A stretch of 64,000 nucleotides of DNA from Undaria pinnatifida (taxonomy: Eukaryota; Sar; Phaeophyceae; Laminariales; Alariaceae): NCBI GenBank assembly GCA_012845835.1, contig JABAKD010000016.1:1978359-2042358 (forward strand). Direction: 5' to 3'. Every line of letters starts with the position of its first letter. The stretch's first letter is position 1. Positions 33,606-43,599 of the stretch are shown here, piece by piece. A program made the position numbers and the translations under genes. The notes beneath the pieces were generated by a model. The model searched no databases and was not told the origin of the DNA. It saw only the letters and a program-made list of their open reading frames with translations.

Positions 33606-33971
33606 TATATACCATCGTTGGGTTAATGTGATTAACACCATACCGAACGCGTTGTATGCAACCGCGCAATTAGCTTTTTTTAACTTTCAACGCACACCAC
33701 CCGGGTTCCCGACGACGAACTCTGCAATCGTAATCCTATAAAAATTGAGCCGTTTCAACTTTCAACACCCACCACCCGACCAACTATAAGCCCGAACGAT
33801 AGAAAAAATGACTCAACAGTTCTTCCCCTTGCCGGCAGCCAATGTTGATGTGCGCGGCGTGTGGTAAACACATACTGAAAGTTTCTCTATGCTCGTAGTA
33901 AGTAGCGACATCTATCACGAAGGTCATTCACAATAAACAACACGTAAACATGCATGCATAACTTTTACTGC

Positions 33972-35501
33972 CTACTGGTTCTCTAGCCCACGACGCGTTC
34001 GCTTCCAACGGTAAAATCGGGACGAAACCCTTCGGTGCGCCACTGCCGCGAGTGCAAACATGATCTTCGCCGTCCCTGCGAGCACCGCACAATCCCTTCG
34101 ATACGAAGACGTGCGTTCTTCTTCTTCGCTGACGGCGTGCGCACAGTTTTCCTCGTCTTTCCGGTCCGGCGGCTCTTCCTGCTCCTTCTGCTCCTCCCCT
34201 CCCCCCTCATCCTCCTCCTCCCCCTCCCCGACCTCCCCCTCCTCCTCCCATTTATCCTTCTCTTCCTCCTCCATCTCCTCGTCCGTCTCCACCTCTTCGT
34301 CCTCCTCCTCCTCTTCCTCCTCCACCTCCTCCTCCTCCTTCTCGTCCTCCTCCACCACCTCCTCCTCCTTCTCCATCACTACCACGTCCCCTCTCCCGCC
34401 TCCATCCTCCTCCTCGCCCTCTTCTTCCCCCTCTACCCCATCCTCCTCCTCCCCCCCGTCCTCCTCCTCCTCCCCCGCCTCCATCTCCACTATCATCCCT
34501 TCCTCATCGTCTTCGCCTTCTTCCTTTTCCTCCTTACCCCTCTCTGTGTCCCCCTCCTTCTCCCCCTCCTCATCCTCCGCCTCCTCCCTCTCTTCCTCCA
34601 CCACCACCTCCTCGTCCTCGAATTTTCCCTCCTGCAGTTGTTGCTCCTCACCACCCCAAACCTTTTCCAACTTCGTGGGCTCTGTACTATTCCGCTCAGC
34701 CACAATCCTATCCGGCCACATGCCTACTGCTGCCTCCCTCTGCCGCACGGCTTCAGCTTGACGCTCCACAAAATCTACCTCCCCTTGAGACACCGAATCA
34801 CCTCCACGGCGGCCGTCCTGTGGTGCAGAGGCACCCCCCTCGCGTCTAACCCTACCTTTGTCTGCTTCCTCGCGTTTTGTTCCCTCTGCAGGACGACTGG
34901 GCAGCGGGGGCATACATGTCACACCGCCTATTGCAACCACGCTGATTTGGGGTGGCGCTCGTATCGGCTCGCGCGTGCGGGCTGTACACGCGGACGTATC
35001 GCTGGTCTGCGACGAAGGTGTTGACGGAGGTACCGGTTGACAGCGTGAGTGGCGTGCCTCTATTGGTGGGGGCGTATATCTGGAAATCTGGTCCTCCGTG
35101 ATATAATCCGCGCTGGAGCTCGCCCAATTAGCGGATAGCGCCGCCACCGGCATATTTTGAGCGCTGCTGGGTATGTTGTCATCCGTCTCGCCGTTGCCCT
35201 CCTCGACGACGGCTCTCGGCGCCACCTCCTCGACACCCTCCCTGCCTTCCTTGGACTGCAGCTGCCGCTGTTGGTCCACAGGCGGGGGGGTGGAAATTTC
35301 GAAACTCGGGGCGTTGGTGGTCCCGCTGCGACAAGAACGCTCTTCCTGAGGCGGCTCCGGGAGACTGATTAATTGCTGCGTACTCGGGCAGGCTGACCCC
35401 GTGGTTCCCGAAATTGGCAGCTGGTGGTTGGACTCCCTTGAGCCGGCGGTGCCACAACCCAAACTCCGCCACCTTCCGGCAATATAGCGATAACAGTTCA
35501 A
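33972..35501 (-). CDS. Hypothetical acidic low-complexity protein (509-aa open frame)
   Basis: Unrecognised. The first about 290 residues are mixed, Pro/Ser/Thr/Gln-rich and probably disordered. They are followed by about 150 residues dominated by Glu with Gly, Asp and Val (about 290-440), then a basic C-terminus ending RWKRTRRGLENQ. The open frame starts at a non-ATG codon; the first ATG is at 35153 (residue 117), giving about 393 aa. The N-terminal part could instead be an exon body entered by splicing. GAG/GAA repetition at DNA level (a CTC/TCC-rich + strand at 34180-34640) could keep the frame open by chance, so the evidence for a gene is only moderate. The region around it is poor in interspersed repeats, unlike the rest of the left half. 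Confidence 0.35.
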   Translation of the reverse strand: MNCYRYIAGRWRSLGCGTAGSRESNHQLPISGTTGSACPSTQQLISLPEPPQEERSCRSGTTNAPSFEISTPPPVDQQRQLQSKEGREGVEEVAPRAVVEEGNGETDDNIPSSAQNMPVAALSANWASSSADYITEDQISRYTPPPIEARHSRCQPVPPSTPSSQTSDTSACTARTREPIRAPPQISVVAIGGVTCMPPLPSRPAEGTKREEADKGRVRREGGASAPQDGRRGGDSVSQGEVDFVERQAEAVRQREAAVGMWPDRIVAERNSTEPTKLEKVWGGEEQQLQEGKFEDEEVVVEEEREEAEDEEGEKEGDTERGKEEKEEGEDDEEGMIVEMEAGEEEEDGGEEEDGVEGEEEGEEEDGGGRGDVVVMEKEEEVVEEDEKEEEEVEEEEEEEDEEVETDEEMEEEEKDKWEEEGEVGEGEEEDEGGGEEQKEQEEPPDRKDEENCAHAVSEEEERTSSYRRDCAVLAGTAKIMFALAAVAHRRVSSRFYRWKRTRRGLENQ

Positions 35502-35504
35502 GAT

Positions 35505-37350
35505 GCGCGAATTAGACTAGGGACTATACGTCCCCTGACCCCATTTTTATGCGGGTTTCAGCCGAACGGCATTATAATTTATCGTGCCAATCGTCACAAA
35601 GGATGGTTAAGGGTCGACAAAGCTCTCAAGGCATCCCCTCTTTGGAAATGGGTGTTTAAGTTTTGCTTTTAAGACGAGCCTTGAAAGCCAGGGCCTAGTG
35701 CGAATATGATATCGTAATTTTTTCCTCTACGTGCGCAATCCTCAGGACGAGGGTTCACTAATGCTGTATCAGAAAAGCGACCCGCGGCGAACTATTCTAG
35801 CAGCGTAAGGGGACATGTATACCGTACCCACCCTGCGCTTTCATTGTTTTTTTTCCCTCTACCACGTCCTTTTGTGTTTGCTCTGATTCTCCAGCTCCCT
35901 TCCTTTTCGTAACTCAGGTCTAGGGTAACATAGCAGGCACTTGAGCTAGACAACCAGGGCACCGTTATTTTTTTTTTTCTCGCTTTGGCGTTTTGGCGGT
36001 ACCCGAGACGGTGGCGGAGTTAGATCATATTGAGCATAGTGGAGAACCGTAACTCCATGTAAGGGGGGCGATACAAGGTAGTGTGCATATGTTGCGGCAC
36101 CCACAGGACAGCTATATGGTATACCCAACGCTGTCTCTGGAAGTGGCTTCACCAGAAAACAAAATGAATTAATTCGAGGCCATCATCCGATATGCTAGCA
36201 AGTACGCAGAATATGCCGAAGCCCGCCTCACAAGGGGTTCTGAGTAGGGTGCTGCAGCTCGCCCTTCGCACGACCCGCCGAACAACTCACGGCGCTTCCC
36301 GCTCGGCGCACGCGATGTCTGTCTAGTCGGTGAAACCCGACGTGCTCCATCCCGACATTGCAGGGGTGTAGGGGTCGAAGGTCATATGTCTACGGCTATG
36401 CATGAAACGGGTACACCCCCACACACACTACGGTGCATGCCTTCACGGACACCATATGTACCTGAAAAATGCGAAGGCCACTCCCAGTCCTTCCTCAGCT
36501 AGCATAGCGCGACGAACATAACCTCCATGACCATGTCTGCCACGCCTTCTCTCTAGCACGAGCACGGCCTTGAAAGCCGCGAGGGTGAGTCTCGTTCGGT
36601 CCAATTCCAGCTGGCATATTAATCGAAAGGTTCCATCACAAGTTAGGCGTTTTTGCTGGGCCGGGAACTTTTGAGGTAGGTTGCATGTTCTCGCGCAAAA
36701 ATTTAAGTCTCAAGCGTTTCACGGCTGACCGTGTTGTGCCTTTAGGTCTTGTTTTTTTTTTTGTTAGCTAGTTTACGCCTTTAGACTCTCGATGTTTACG
36801 GTTAGTCTTGTTGTGCCATTTGATTCTCGAGTCCATACTTAATCGTGTTGTGCCTTTGGGTGTTCGACGTGTGGAGCTTTGGAGAGTTAGCGGGGTGGTG
36901 TTTTGCTTCGATGAGAAAGCGACAGCGCCACACGCTTACGGCGGAAGGACTGCATTCGGGCAGAAGAAAAGACACACGCACAGCGTTCATTACCACCTTC
37001 TATCTGGGTGGGACCGCATGATCGGAGGTATAACGCGGGGCATTCTAAAGCTACAGGTGCATAGCAACACATGTGACGGACCGCGCATGTATGTACCCTC
37101 CACGTGACCACGACGCATGACAGTGGGATGACCACCGGGTAGGGTTGATCAGGCTGGTAGATATGCGCCATAACCACGGAGTTATCAGTCAGCACTGACT
37201 GCTAGCCAGTGGTTGTCGTCTACATCCCACACAAGCGCAATCCGGGGCCCGTCTGGCTGTCAAGCCTGGACCTCAGATATAACCCAACGGATTGCAACTC
37301 CTCTAATCGGCGTTATGGTCTACTCTAAAAAAAAAAAACACAATCCGGCG
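35505..37350. other. No gene recognised
   Basis: A degraded SINE-B-like phrase (CTCCCTTCCTTTTCGTAACT, then CAGGTCTAGGGTAACATAGC) lies at 35890-35935, and a CACTACGGTGCATGCCTTCA piece at 36425-36445. A loose repeat of GTCTTGTTGTGCC ... CTCGA text runs over 36740-36880. Otherwise nothing is recognised. It separates two long minus-strand frames, so introns of a single gene could lie here. Confidence 0.4.
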
Positions 37351-37352
37351 TT

Positions 37353-39440
37353 TCAAGATCGACACAGCCCCATCCCCACCTGTGCGATGCCCTGTCTTGC
37401 TTCCGTACAGGCGGTCGCACTGCCGGCCTTGCCCTCCGGCCCGCTTGAAACGACGTTATCCACGCCCCCCGCGTCTTCGGCCTTGAGCATTGACGCTTGT
37501 GCCTCGATGTTTTCTCGAATAACGTAATTTACTGCTGGTTCGGTCAAAGCTGACCGCGCAGTGATCGTCGTCGAAAAATTGCGCCCAAATGAAGGCGACT
37601 CCGTCAACCGTACTACCGCGGCGCCAGCGTCCCCCAAGCGTTCCACCAAACGTTCGCCAGCCTCGACCTGTGTCCCCACCGATTGCTGAATCGAAGTTTC
37701 ATATATGCCCCTATTTACTTCCGCTGTTTGCGGAATCAATTTTGTGCTTACGCCTTGTTTTTCTTCCGGTTTGGCACCTTCATCGCCTATCTCCTCGCGT
37801 CCATCCGCATTTTCGTCGGCACAAGCGTTGCCGTGGGTTAAGTGTACTGCTCTGTGGTCGACCTCGTATCTTCCCGCATCTCCGCTAACACAAACACTTC
37901 CGCACGCTAGGTGTACGACCCTATGGCCTGCCTCGCTTCCACTCGCGTCTTCTTTGGCACAATTTTTGCCGGAAGTTAGAATTACCGCCATGTTGCCCTC
38001 CTCTTTGCGTTCACTCGTGTTTTCATTGACACAAACGTTGCCACGGGCTAAGCTTACGCCTCCTTGGTCCGCCGATGTTTCCAGCCTGCTTGAAACGACA
38101 CCTGGTTGCGCAGAATATGTACATTTTTTTTTACCGCGCTGCACCGTCGCCGCCAACCCGTGCCCATCCCGGCCACAGCACCCTTTCCTGGCCGCCTCGA
38201 CCACGCCGGTCTCAAGGTCGTCACCTGGTCTTCCGCGCGCCTCTGCCCCTCCCCGTCGCGGACAAATCCCCTCGTCATTACTATTGAGCAAAGCTCCTGT
38301 TGCGCCTTCCTCGAGGTACGGTGCCACCGACACCGGCCCGAGTCCATCTAAGTCGCCGGAATCTGCCCTCACAGTCTCGACGACGCCGATCTCTAAAGTG
38401 CCGCCTGGTCTTCCGGGCGGCTCCGGCTCCCTCCGGCGTGGACAGGTCTCTTTAATGTTGCTATTTAGCACAGCTCCCACGGGCCGGCGCGGATAAATCC
38501 CTTCGCACTTACAATTTAGCAAAGCTCCTGAGGTCGGGCAATAATAGTCCTGAGCTTGAACCTCTGTGCTGCTTAGGGTGGCAATCCTTGCCGATGACGA
38601 ACGCGCATCAACCCCCTTGTCAAAAACGTTCACGCCTTCATTCGGGGAGGTGGAGACAGACACAGATCGGCTTCGCGCTTTCTCCTTGTTACGGCAGGTA
38701 GCTGCGGTTACACCCCCCCCCTGCTGAAGACTCGCCTCTGCACCCCTCTGCTCAAGACTCGCAGCTACGCCCACCCGTTGATGACACGCAGATGCACTCC
38801 CCTTCTGAACACTCGCAGCTGCATGTGCCCCCCGCTGAAGACACGCCTCTGCACACCCACACCCCTGCTGAGGACTTGCAGCTATACCTCTTCGCTGAAG
38901 ACTCGATTGCGCACCCCCTGACTGAAGGTTCGCAGCCGCACCCCCACGATGAAGACTCGATTCTGCACCCCCTTCCCGTTGAAGACATGCCTCCTCAAGA
39001 CTCGATTCCGCACCCCCTGATTGAAGGTTCGCAGCCGCACCCCCACGATGAAGACTCGATGCTGCACCCCCTTCCCGTTGATGGCATGCCTCCTCGGGGA
39101 GTTCAGCTGCTGGCGGCTCCAAATCGCTCTCAGCCATCAACTCCGATCCAGTCTGTGTTTGGGCGTGTGTCCCCTGCTCAAGACTCGCACCTGCATTCCC
39201 AAGGTAAATACTCGTCTCTGCAACTCCCTGCTTAAGACTCGCGACTGCACCCCCTCCCCGCTTAAGACATGCCTCCTCGGGGCGTTCAGGTACTGTCGGC
39301 CCCAAATAGATCCCTGTGATCAGCTCAGCTTCGGTCTCTGTTTGGGCGTGCGCTTCCGCCCGCGGCTGAGTGTTGTTCGGTGGTTGCCTGCGTGCCGGAT
39401 CAAGACTTATGTTTGGTTCGATTGACTGCGTGCCGGGCAA
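37353..39440 (-). CDS. Hypothetical repetitive protein (695-aa open frame)
   Basis: Unrecognised. The first third is built of short imperfect repeats such as CLQREGGAESSLHRGGAA and ANLQSGGAQSSLQRRG, mirrored by DNA repeats at 38740-39250 (AAGACTCG spaced by about 20-40 bp). The middle has two spaced copies of a GALLNS ... GICPRRG/GIYPRRP pattern, and the last third has repeated VVHLACGSVCV / AVHLTHGNACA segments. No membrane segment or catalytic motif was seen. The frame opens at a non-ATG codon; the first ATG is at 39137, giving about 594 aa. Near the end the frame passes over AGGGCATCGCACAG followed by GTGGGG, a possible splice donor. It may be a fast-evolving disordered protein or an exon of a larger gene. 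Confidence 0.4.
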   Translation of the reverse strand: MPGTQSIEPNISLDPARRQPPNNTQPRAEAHAQTETEAELITGIYLGPTVPERPEEACLKRGGGAVASLKQGVAETSIYLGNAGASLEQGTHAQTQTGSELMAESDLEPPAAELPEEACHQREGGAASSLHRGGAAANLQSGGAESSLEEACLQREGGAESSLHRGGAAANLQSGGAQSSLQRRGIAASPQQGCGCAEACLQRGAHAAASVQKGSASACHQRVGVAASLEQRGAEASLQQGGGVTAATCRNKEKARSRSVSVSTSPNEGVNVFDKGVDARSSSARIATLSSTEVQAQDYYCPTSGALLNCKCEGIYPRRPVGAVLNSNIKETCPRRREPEPPGRPGGTLEIGVVETVRADSGDLDGLGPVSVAPYLEEGATGALLNSNDEGICPRRGGAEARGRPGDDLETGVVEAARKGCCGRDGHGLAATVQRGKKKCTYSAQPGVVSSRLETSADQGGVSLARGNVCVNENTSERKEEGNMAVILTSGKNCAKEDASGSEAGHRVVHLACGSVCVSGDAGRYEVDHRAVHLTHGNACADENADGREEIGDEGAKPEEKQGVSTKLIPQTAEVNRGIYETSIQQSVGTQVEAGERLVERLGDAGAAVVRLTESPSFGRNFSTTITARSALTEPAVNYVIRENIEAQASMLKAEDAGGVDNVVSSGPEGKAGSATACTEARQGIAQVGMGLCRS

Positions 39441-39444
39441 ACAA

Positions 39445-41980
39445 ATGTGTTTGATTCAATTGGCTGCGCGCCCGACAAAGCTTCATATTTTGGGTTGACG
39501 TTGTTGTTGTAGGACGAGAGGGAGAGGTGCGCGGGGCTCGTTGGACCTGACTTTTTGCTATATCACGGAAATGCCGGGGATTCGCTGACTGAACGCTGAG
39601 TTCACTCCAGCGTCGCTAAGTTCTGGTGAAAAAAATCGTCGCTCTTGCTGTAAGTCCCAAACCAGCAGCATTATTAAGATCATTCTGCAAAAACACGTGC
39701 GACTCTCTGTTCGGCCGACTTTAGCGCGCAGCGCGCATATACACCAAACCCCCTGGCTATGATAGTGATCCGGCAAAAATCGTAACGTGCGACAGGACTG
39801 TGAGTCGCCCCCCGCAAAAAGTGCGCAACTAACAAAGATACGAAACGATAGCTTACCCACTACCTGGTATGTGGTAGCCTGCAATACGTACCTGTAAAAG
39901 GGCATAACGAGAAACAAAGTTATGTCGTTTCCATCGGACGTGTAAAGCTCACAAATATGTTTTTCATCAAAGTCAGAAAGGTCCTTTGTCCGATAAATTT
40001 CCCGTTCATTTTTTCACGGCATGGTCCGGTCCGCCATCGGGGCTTCCTCACCTAACTAAGTTCTGCCCTATAGCAGGTTGCTCTTGTTTCCAGCGCTCGG
40101 TGGCTTTCACGGTTCCATTTTCACGAGTTATTCGGCGAATATTTCCTGTGCTACCCCTCCTATTGACTGCGGCGTTAGTTTCCACGTCCCTCAACGGACA
40201 CGCGTTGTCTCGGCCACTCCCCCCTTGACGCGTCTGTGCAACAAGAGGGTCAAACGGGAAACAATCGTCTCGCATGACCTCCTCCGTGCAGTGTCCCTAT
40301 GGTGTCTTTACACGACACAGCGAGGACTCGTGCTACTGTAGGTGTTTGCGTCTATGGCTGTGTGCTTGTGTCTTCGCACAACCGCAAGGGCTCCTCCTCC
40401 AAGACCCATGGTGGCTTGTGTGCATTGTATAGTAGTATTAGCACCAAAAAAGCCGGGCATTTTTGGAGTACGCCCCACAGAGCAGCGCTGTTTGAACAGC
40501 GTATCCATGCGGGTCTCGTCCGAAAACTCAATTAAACTGGTTGTGAAAAGTAAATACGATGATACTCCTCCAGAGACTTCAGCAGGGAAAACACCGAAAA
40601 AAAAATGACTAGATTACAGCATGGGCCACACGATGGTAGAAGATGTTTACGACCTGGGCAACGCAAGGACTTGTGTGATTCGCGCACAAGCATGATGGTA
40701 AGATGTTTCCGACCTGCAACGCAAGGACTTGTGTGACTCGCGCACAAGCATGATGGTACTTGTACTTCTGCGAGTTTTCTTCTTTCTGGCGGTTGATTTG
40801 GCTTACATTGTAGCTTTTTACGCCGCCGTATCTGGGTCCTTGAAGTTATCAACAAGGCCAGTCGGTAACCCTCCACTGCATGATGTCGACTCATACTTAT
40901 CCGTTAGCCAATATATTAGCGGGGGGAAAGCTATACCTAAGCAGCATTACCGTTTTCCAATGCGAACATGTTGTATTCCACGGCATACCTGATGGATATC
41001 GGTCCCATGCTTGTCCTTTATCGCAATGCCGGTTTCTCGCTCGGGTGGGTCGGTACACGTCGACCGCGACAGCGCTTCCACCCTGTCCCGGAGGGTTACA
41101 ATCTGAATCAAAACGACCACCGTGCAGCGTGAGGCGGAAACGTCGGAGGAAAGGAGTCTCCTGATGTGTCTTGCGCGCACGGTAGTTGCAGGTTTGGAAT
41201 TCCGTTGGCGACTCGGCACGAGTCAGGAATGGCGACGGTCGGGAATAAATATTTTATTTTGCTGGAAGTGAAGGTATCTGCGGGTGAAACATAGCATCAA
41301 TCCTAATCCTTACCATCAATACGCACTTAATGTCCACATCCGAGGGGGAACATATGCGAGGGCTGCCATGTCGCTCATAATATGGTATACGCTCGCAATT
41401 TGCAGTGAGTTGGGTTTTAACGCAACACAGGTTAGCTTTGTCGAGCGCACCAAAGACAGGTTCCCGCTTTAACTCTTCAGCTTGGACCAGTGAACGTCAC
41501 CTTGCTTTCACACCCCGAAACAAACCAGGTAAATCTTGGATGGCTATATAGCTTGTCACCCAGCCAGCCATGAGTGCGCTCGTACATTTTAAAATATAAA
41601 AATTCCCCACATGCACAACAGCTTAGGGGTAAGTACCCGCGGAGTTATGCCATCGTACAGCAGTTGGTACTCCGCTGGTCGGCGTGGTACAGTCAAGTTT
41701 CACCTGTCTTGCCAGCTGGCTGTTGCTGACTCGCAGACCCCTGTTGTTCTTGAGAGCGCGGCCCAGTTCCTGACAACAAAAAAGACAGTGCAGCTGTTGC
41801 TAAGAACTCGCGCATCGGGAGCAAGTTTTGATCTGCCGTTAAACTTGCGCGCGTTGGTGATTGACGGACGTTTCAACCTCTAAAGTACTGTTGGCGCGGT
41901 CAAAATTATACACGAAAACATGTTCATTTAGGCCATTGTTGTCACTCGTGCACCATGTACGAAGCCGCGTCACAACGTGA
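39445..41980. other. No gene recognised
   Basis: A direct duplication of about 70-80 bp lies at 40625-40755 (GGTAAGATGTTTCCGACCTG against GGTAGAAGATGTTTACGACC, each followed by CAACGCAAGGACTTGTGTGA). The minus frame 40532-40894 spans it. + frames at 41284-41472 and 41611-41883 look like mixed globular sequence but match nothing known to me. Confidence 0.4.
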
Positions 41981-41981
41981 A

Positions 41982-43580
41982 CTACAGCAGTTGTTGATAC
42001 TGGAAATTTGCCGCACTAACAGGCGCTTGAAATATCAAAAAGTTATCATGTGCTTGGTGGGCATGTCCGGCTGCCCGAAGGGTACACAAAGCCCCTACAT
42101 CGGAGCTCGTTATTTTAAGTGGGTGCCTACTGCTGCGCGGAAATCCACCCCAATACGCAAATTTGCTCACATGTTTCATGGTGCGCGCTTCCTCCAAATG
42201 AGCATTCCACTGTAACGACCGCACGGAATTTCTCGGCACCGCTGCTGATACTGTTGTCGATTCAACCGGGTTTCCTCGACGACCATCAAGTGCACACCTC
42301 GACGCGCCACGCTCCCCCCTCTGAGGCTCTGCAGCTTCTCCCCGCGGGACGTAGGACACAGACCAAGACTTATCCCGCACTACCAGTGGTTCACATACGC
42401 TCTCTCGTGGGACGTACGAGCCTACTGCTGGTGGCACCGCCGATGTTGCGGGGTCCCTGAACAATCTCCATTGAGATGGTGCACCGGAGTTATGTTGTGC
42501 CTCTTCTGCTGCGAAACGATGAGCGGTGGGAATAGCATGTGGCGGGATCTGCTGTCGCTGCTGCTGCGGATTTCCGGCGGATCCCCAGGTATCCTCCTGC
42601 CTGCTATCTCCATCTCCATACCGCGGAGAGAGCCTTAGTGAGGCAGCAGGTGCTTGAGCAACAGAGCATTGGTGCGGCTTACCGTGGGTTGGACGTCGAG
42701 TCCAGCCCTTCCCAGGCTCCCCTAATTCGTAGCTTAGGGACAGCGATGTTTCTCCACCATTGTGATCGTCCTTGTACTGGGTGTCTAGCAAATCCTGCGA
42801 CCTGGGGGAAGACAACCGTGTCGGGGCAGCAGGTGCTGGAGCAGCTGAGCATTGGTACGGTGTACTATGGGTCGGGCGACGAGTCCCAGGTTCCGCCCAG
42901 TCATAACCTAGGGACAACGAAATTTCTCCGCCCTTCTGATCGCCCTTGTAGTGGGTGTCTCGCGAAGCCTGCAGCCTTGGAGGAGAAAGCCGTGTCGGGG
43001 CAGCAGGTGCTGGAGCAGACGGACATTTGTGTGACCTTCTATGGGTCGGACATCGAGTCCAGCGCTCCCCAGGCTCCGCTATGTCACATTCTAGGGACAA
43101 TGGCATTGCTCCGCCCTTTTTATCGTCCTTGTGGTAGGCGTCTCGCGAAGCCTGTGGCCTGGGAGGAGCATCTTGAAAGCTCGTATCCTGTCCAGAAGTT
43201 AACGTGCAGCGAGAGCGGCAGCGACGACGTCCGGCTGTTGCGGTGGCTTGTTTCAACGATGTGGGCGGGTCCTCCTCCGGAGGGGGGCCATTAGCGTTGT
43301 GCTCGCCTTGCAGTGGGCAGATGGTTCCGGACAGGGTGAAGGTGACTCCGACGCCGGAAGAGCGCCGGCATGCCTGCTGATGATGTCGTCTGTCTCTATC
43401 TCTGTCGCGATGCTTTTCCTCGAGACGGCCGAGTCGATGATCCTCCTCCAACAGATGGTCGAGTCGATTGTTTTCTTCGTTGTCGCTTCTGTGTCTCAAG
43501 CGGAGTCTTTTTTCTTCCGCAGAGCGCCTGCTGTCACCATTTGCATGATCCGCGAGAGGAAAGTAGGAGGTGTATCCCAT
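41982..43580 (-). CDS. Hypothetical protein with three ~60-residue tandem repeats (~532 aa)
   Basis: Unrecognised. Starting at the first ATG (43580) after an in-frame stop, the N-terminus is highly charged: Asp/Arg/His/Glu-rich with RDRDRDRRHHQQ, likely coiled or disordered. Three tandem repeats then follow, each with the plan Q-SRD-YK-D-KGG---LSL-Y--AEPG---RRPTH---QCS-APAPAAPTRLS. The units are about 60 aa (180 bp, roughly 42640-43190 in DNA). The rest is Ser/Pro/Arg-rich, ending FQYQQLL. Differences between units spread over all codon positions, yet the frame stays open and unit length stays a multiple of three, which favours coding on this strand. The opposite strand is also open over the repeats (42539-43294) but shorter. 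Confidence 0.45.
   Translation of the reverse strand: MGYTSYFPLADHANGDSRRSAEEKRLRLRHRSDNEENNRLDHLLEEDHRLGRLEEKHRDRDRDRRHHQQACRRSSGVGVTFTLSGTICPLQGEHNANGPPPEEDPPTSLKQATATAGRRRCRSRCTLTSGQDTSFQDAPPRPQASRDAYHKDDKKGGAMPLSLECDIAEPGERWTRCPTHRRSHKCPSAPAPAAPTRLSPPRLQASRDTHYKGDQKGGEISLSLGYDWAEPGTRRPTHSTPYQCSAAPAPAAPTRLSSPRSQDLLDTQYKDDHNGGETSLSLSYELGEPGKGWTRRPTHGKPHQCSVAQAPAASLRLSPRYGDGDSRQEDTWGSAGNPQQQRQQIPPHAIPTAHRFAAEEAQHNSGAPSQWRLFRDPATSAVPPAVGSYVPRESVCEPLVVRDKSWSVSYVPRGEAAEPQRGERGASRCALDGRRGNPVESTTVSAAVPRNSVRSLQWNAHLEEARTMKHVSKFAYWGGFPRSSRHPLKITSSDVGALCTLRAAGHAHQAHDNFLIFQAPVSAANFQYQQLL
42640..43190. repeat. 180-bp tandem repeat inside the hypothetical gene
   Basis: On the + strand each unit runs from GGGGCAGCAGGTGCTGGAGC or AGGCAGCAGGTGCTTGAGCA through CATTGGT, then GGGTCGG, TAGGGACA and CGCCCTT, to TCGCGAAGCCTG. 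Three units, the middle one about 6 bp shorter (two codons), so frame is preserved. Confidence 0.85.
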
Positions 43581-43599
43581 AGTGATGAGGAGCAGCACC

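Noticed and set aside
34035-35024. + strand Leu/Ser-rich frames opposite the acidic minus-strand ORF
   Set aside because: They are antisense readings of the GAG/GAA-rich region and resemble artificial membrane segments.
42539-43294. + strand 251-aa frame across the 180-bp repeats
   Set aside because: It is shorter than the minus frame, starts at a non-ATG codon and has no better features. Kept as a less likely alternative.
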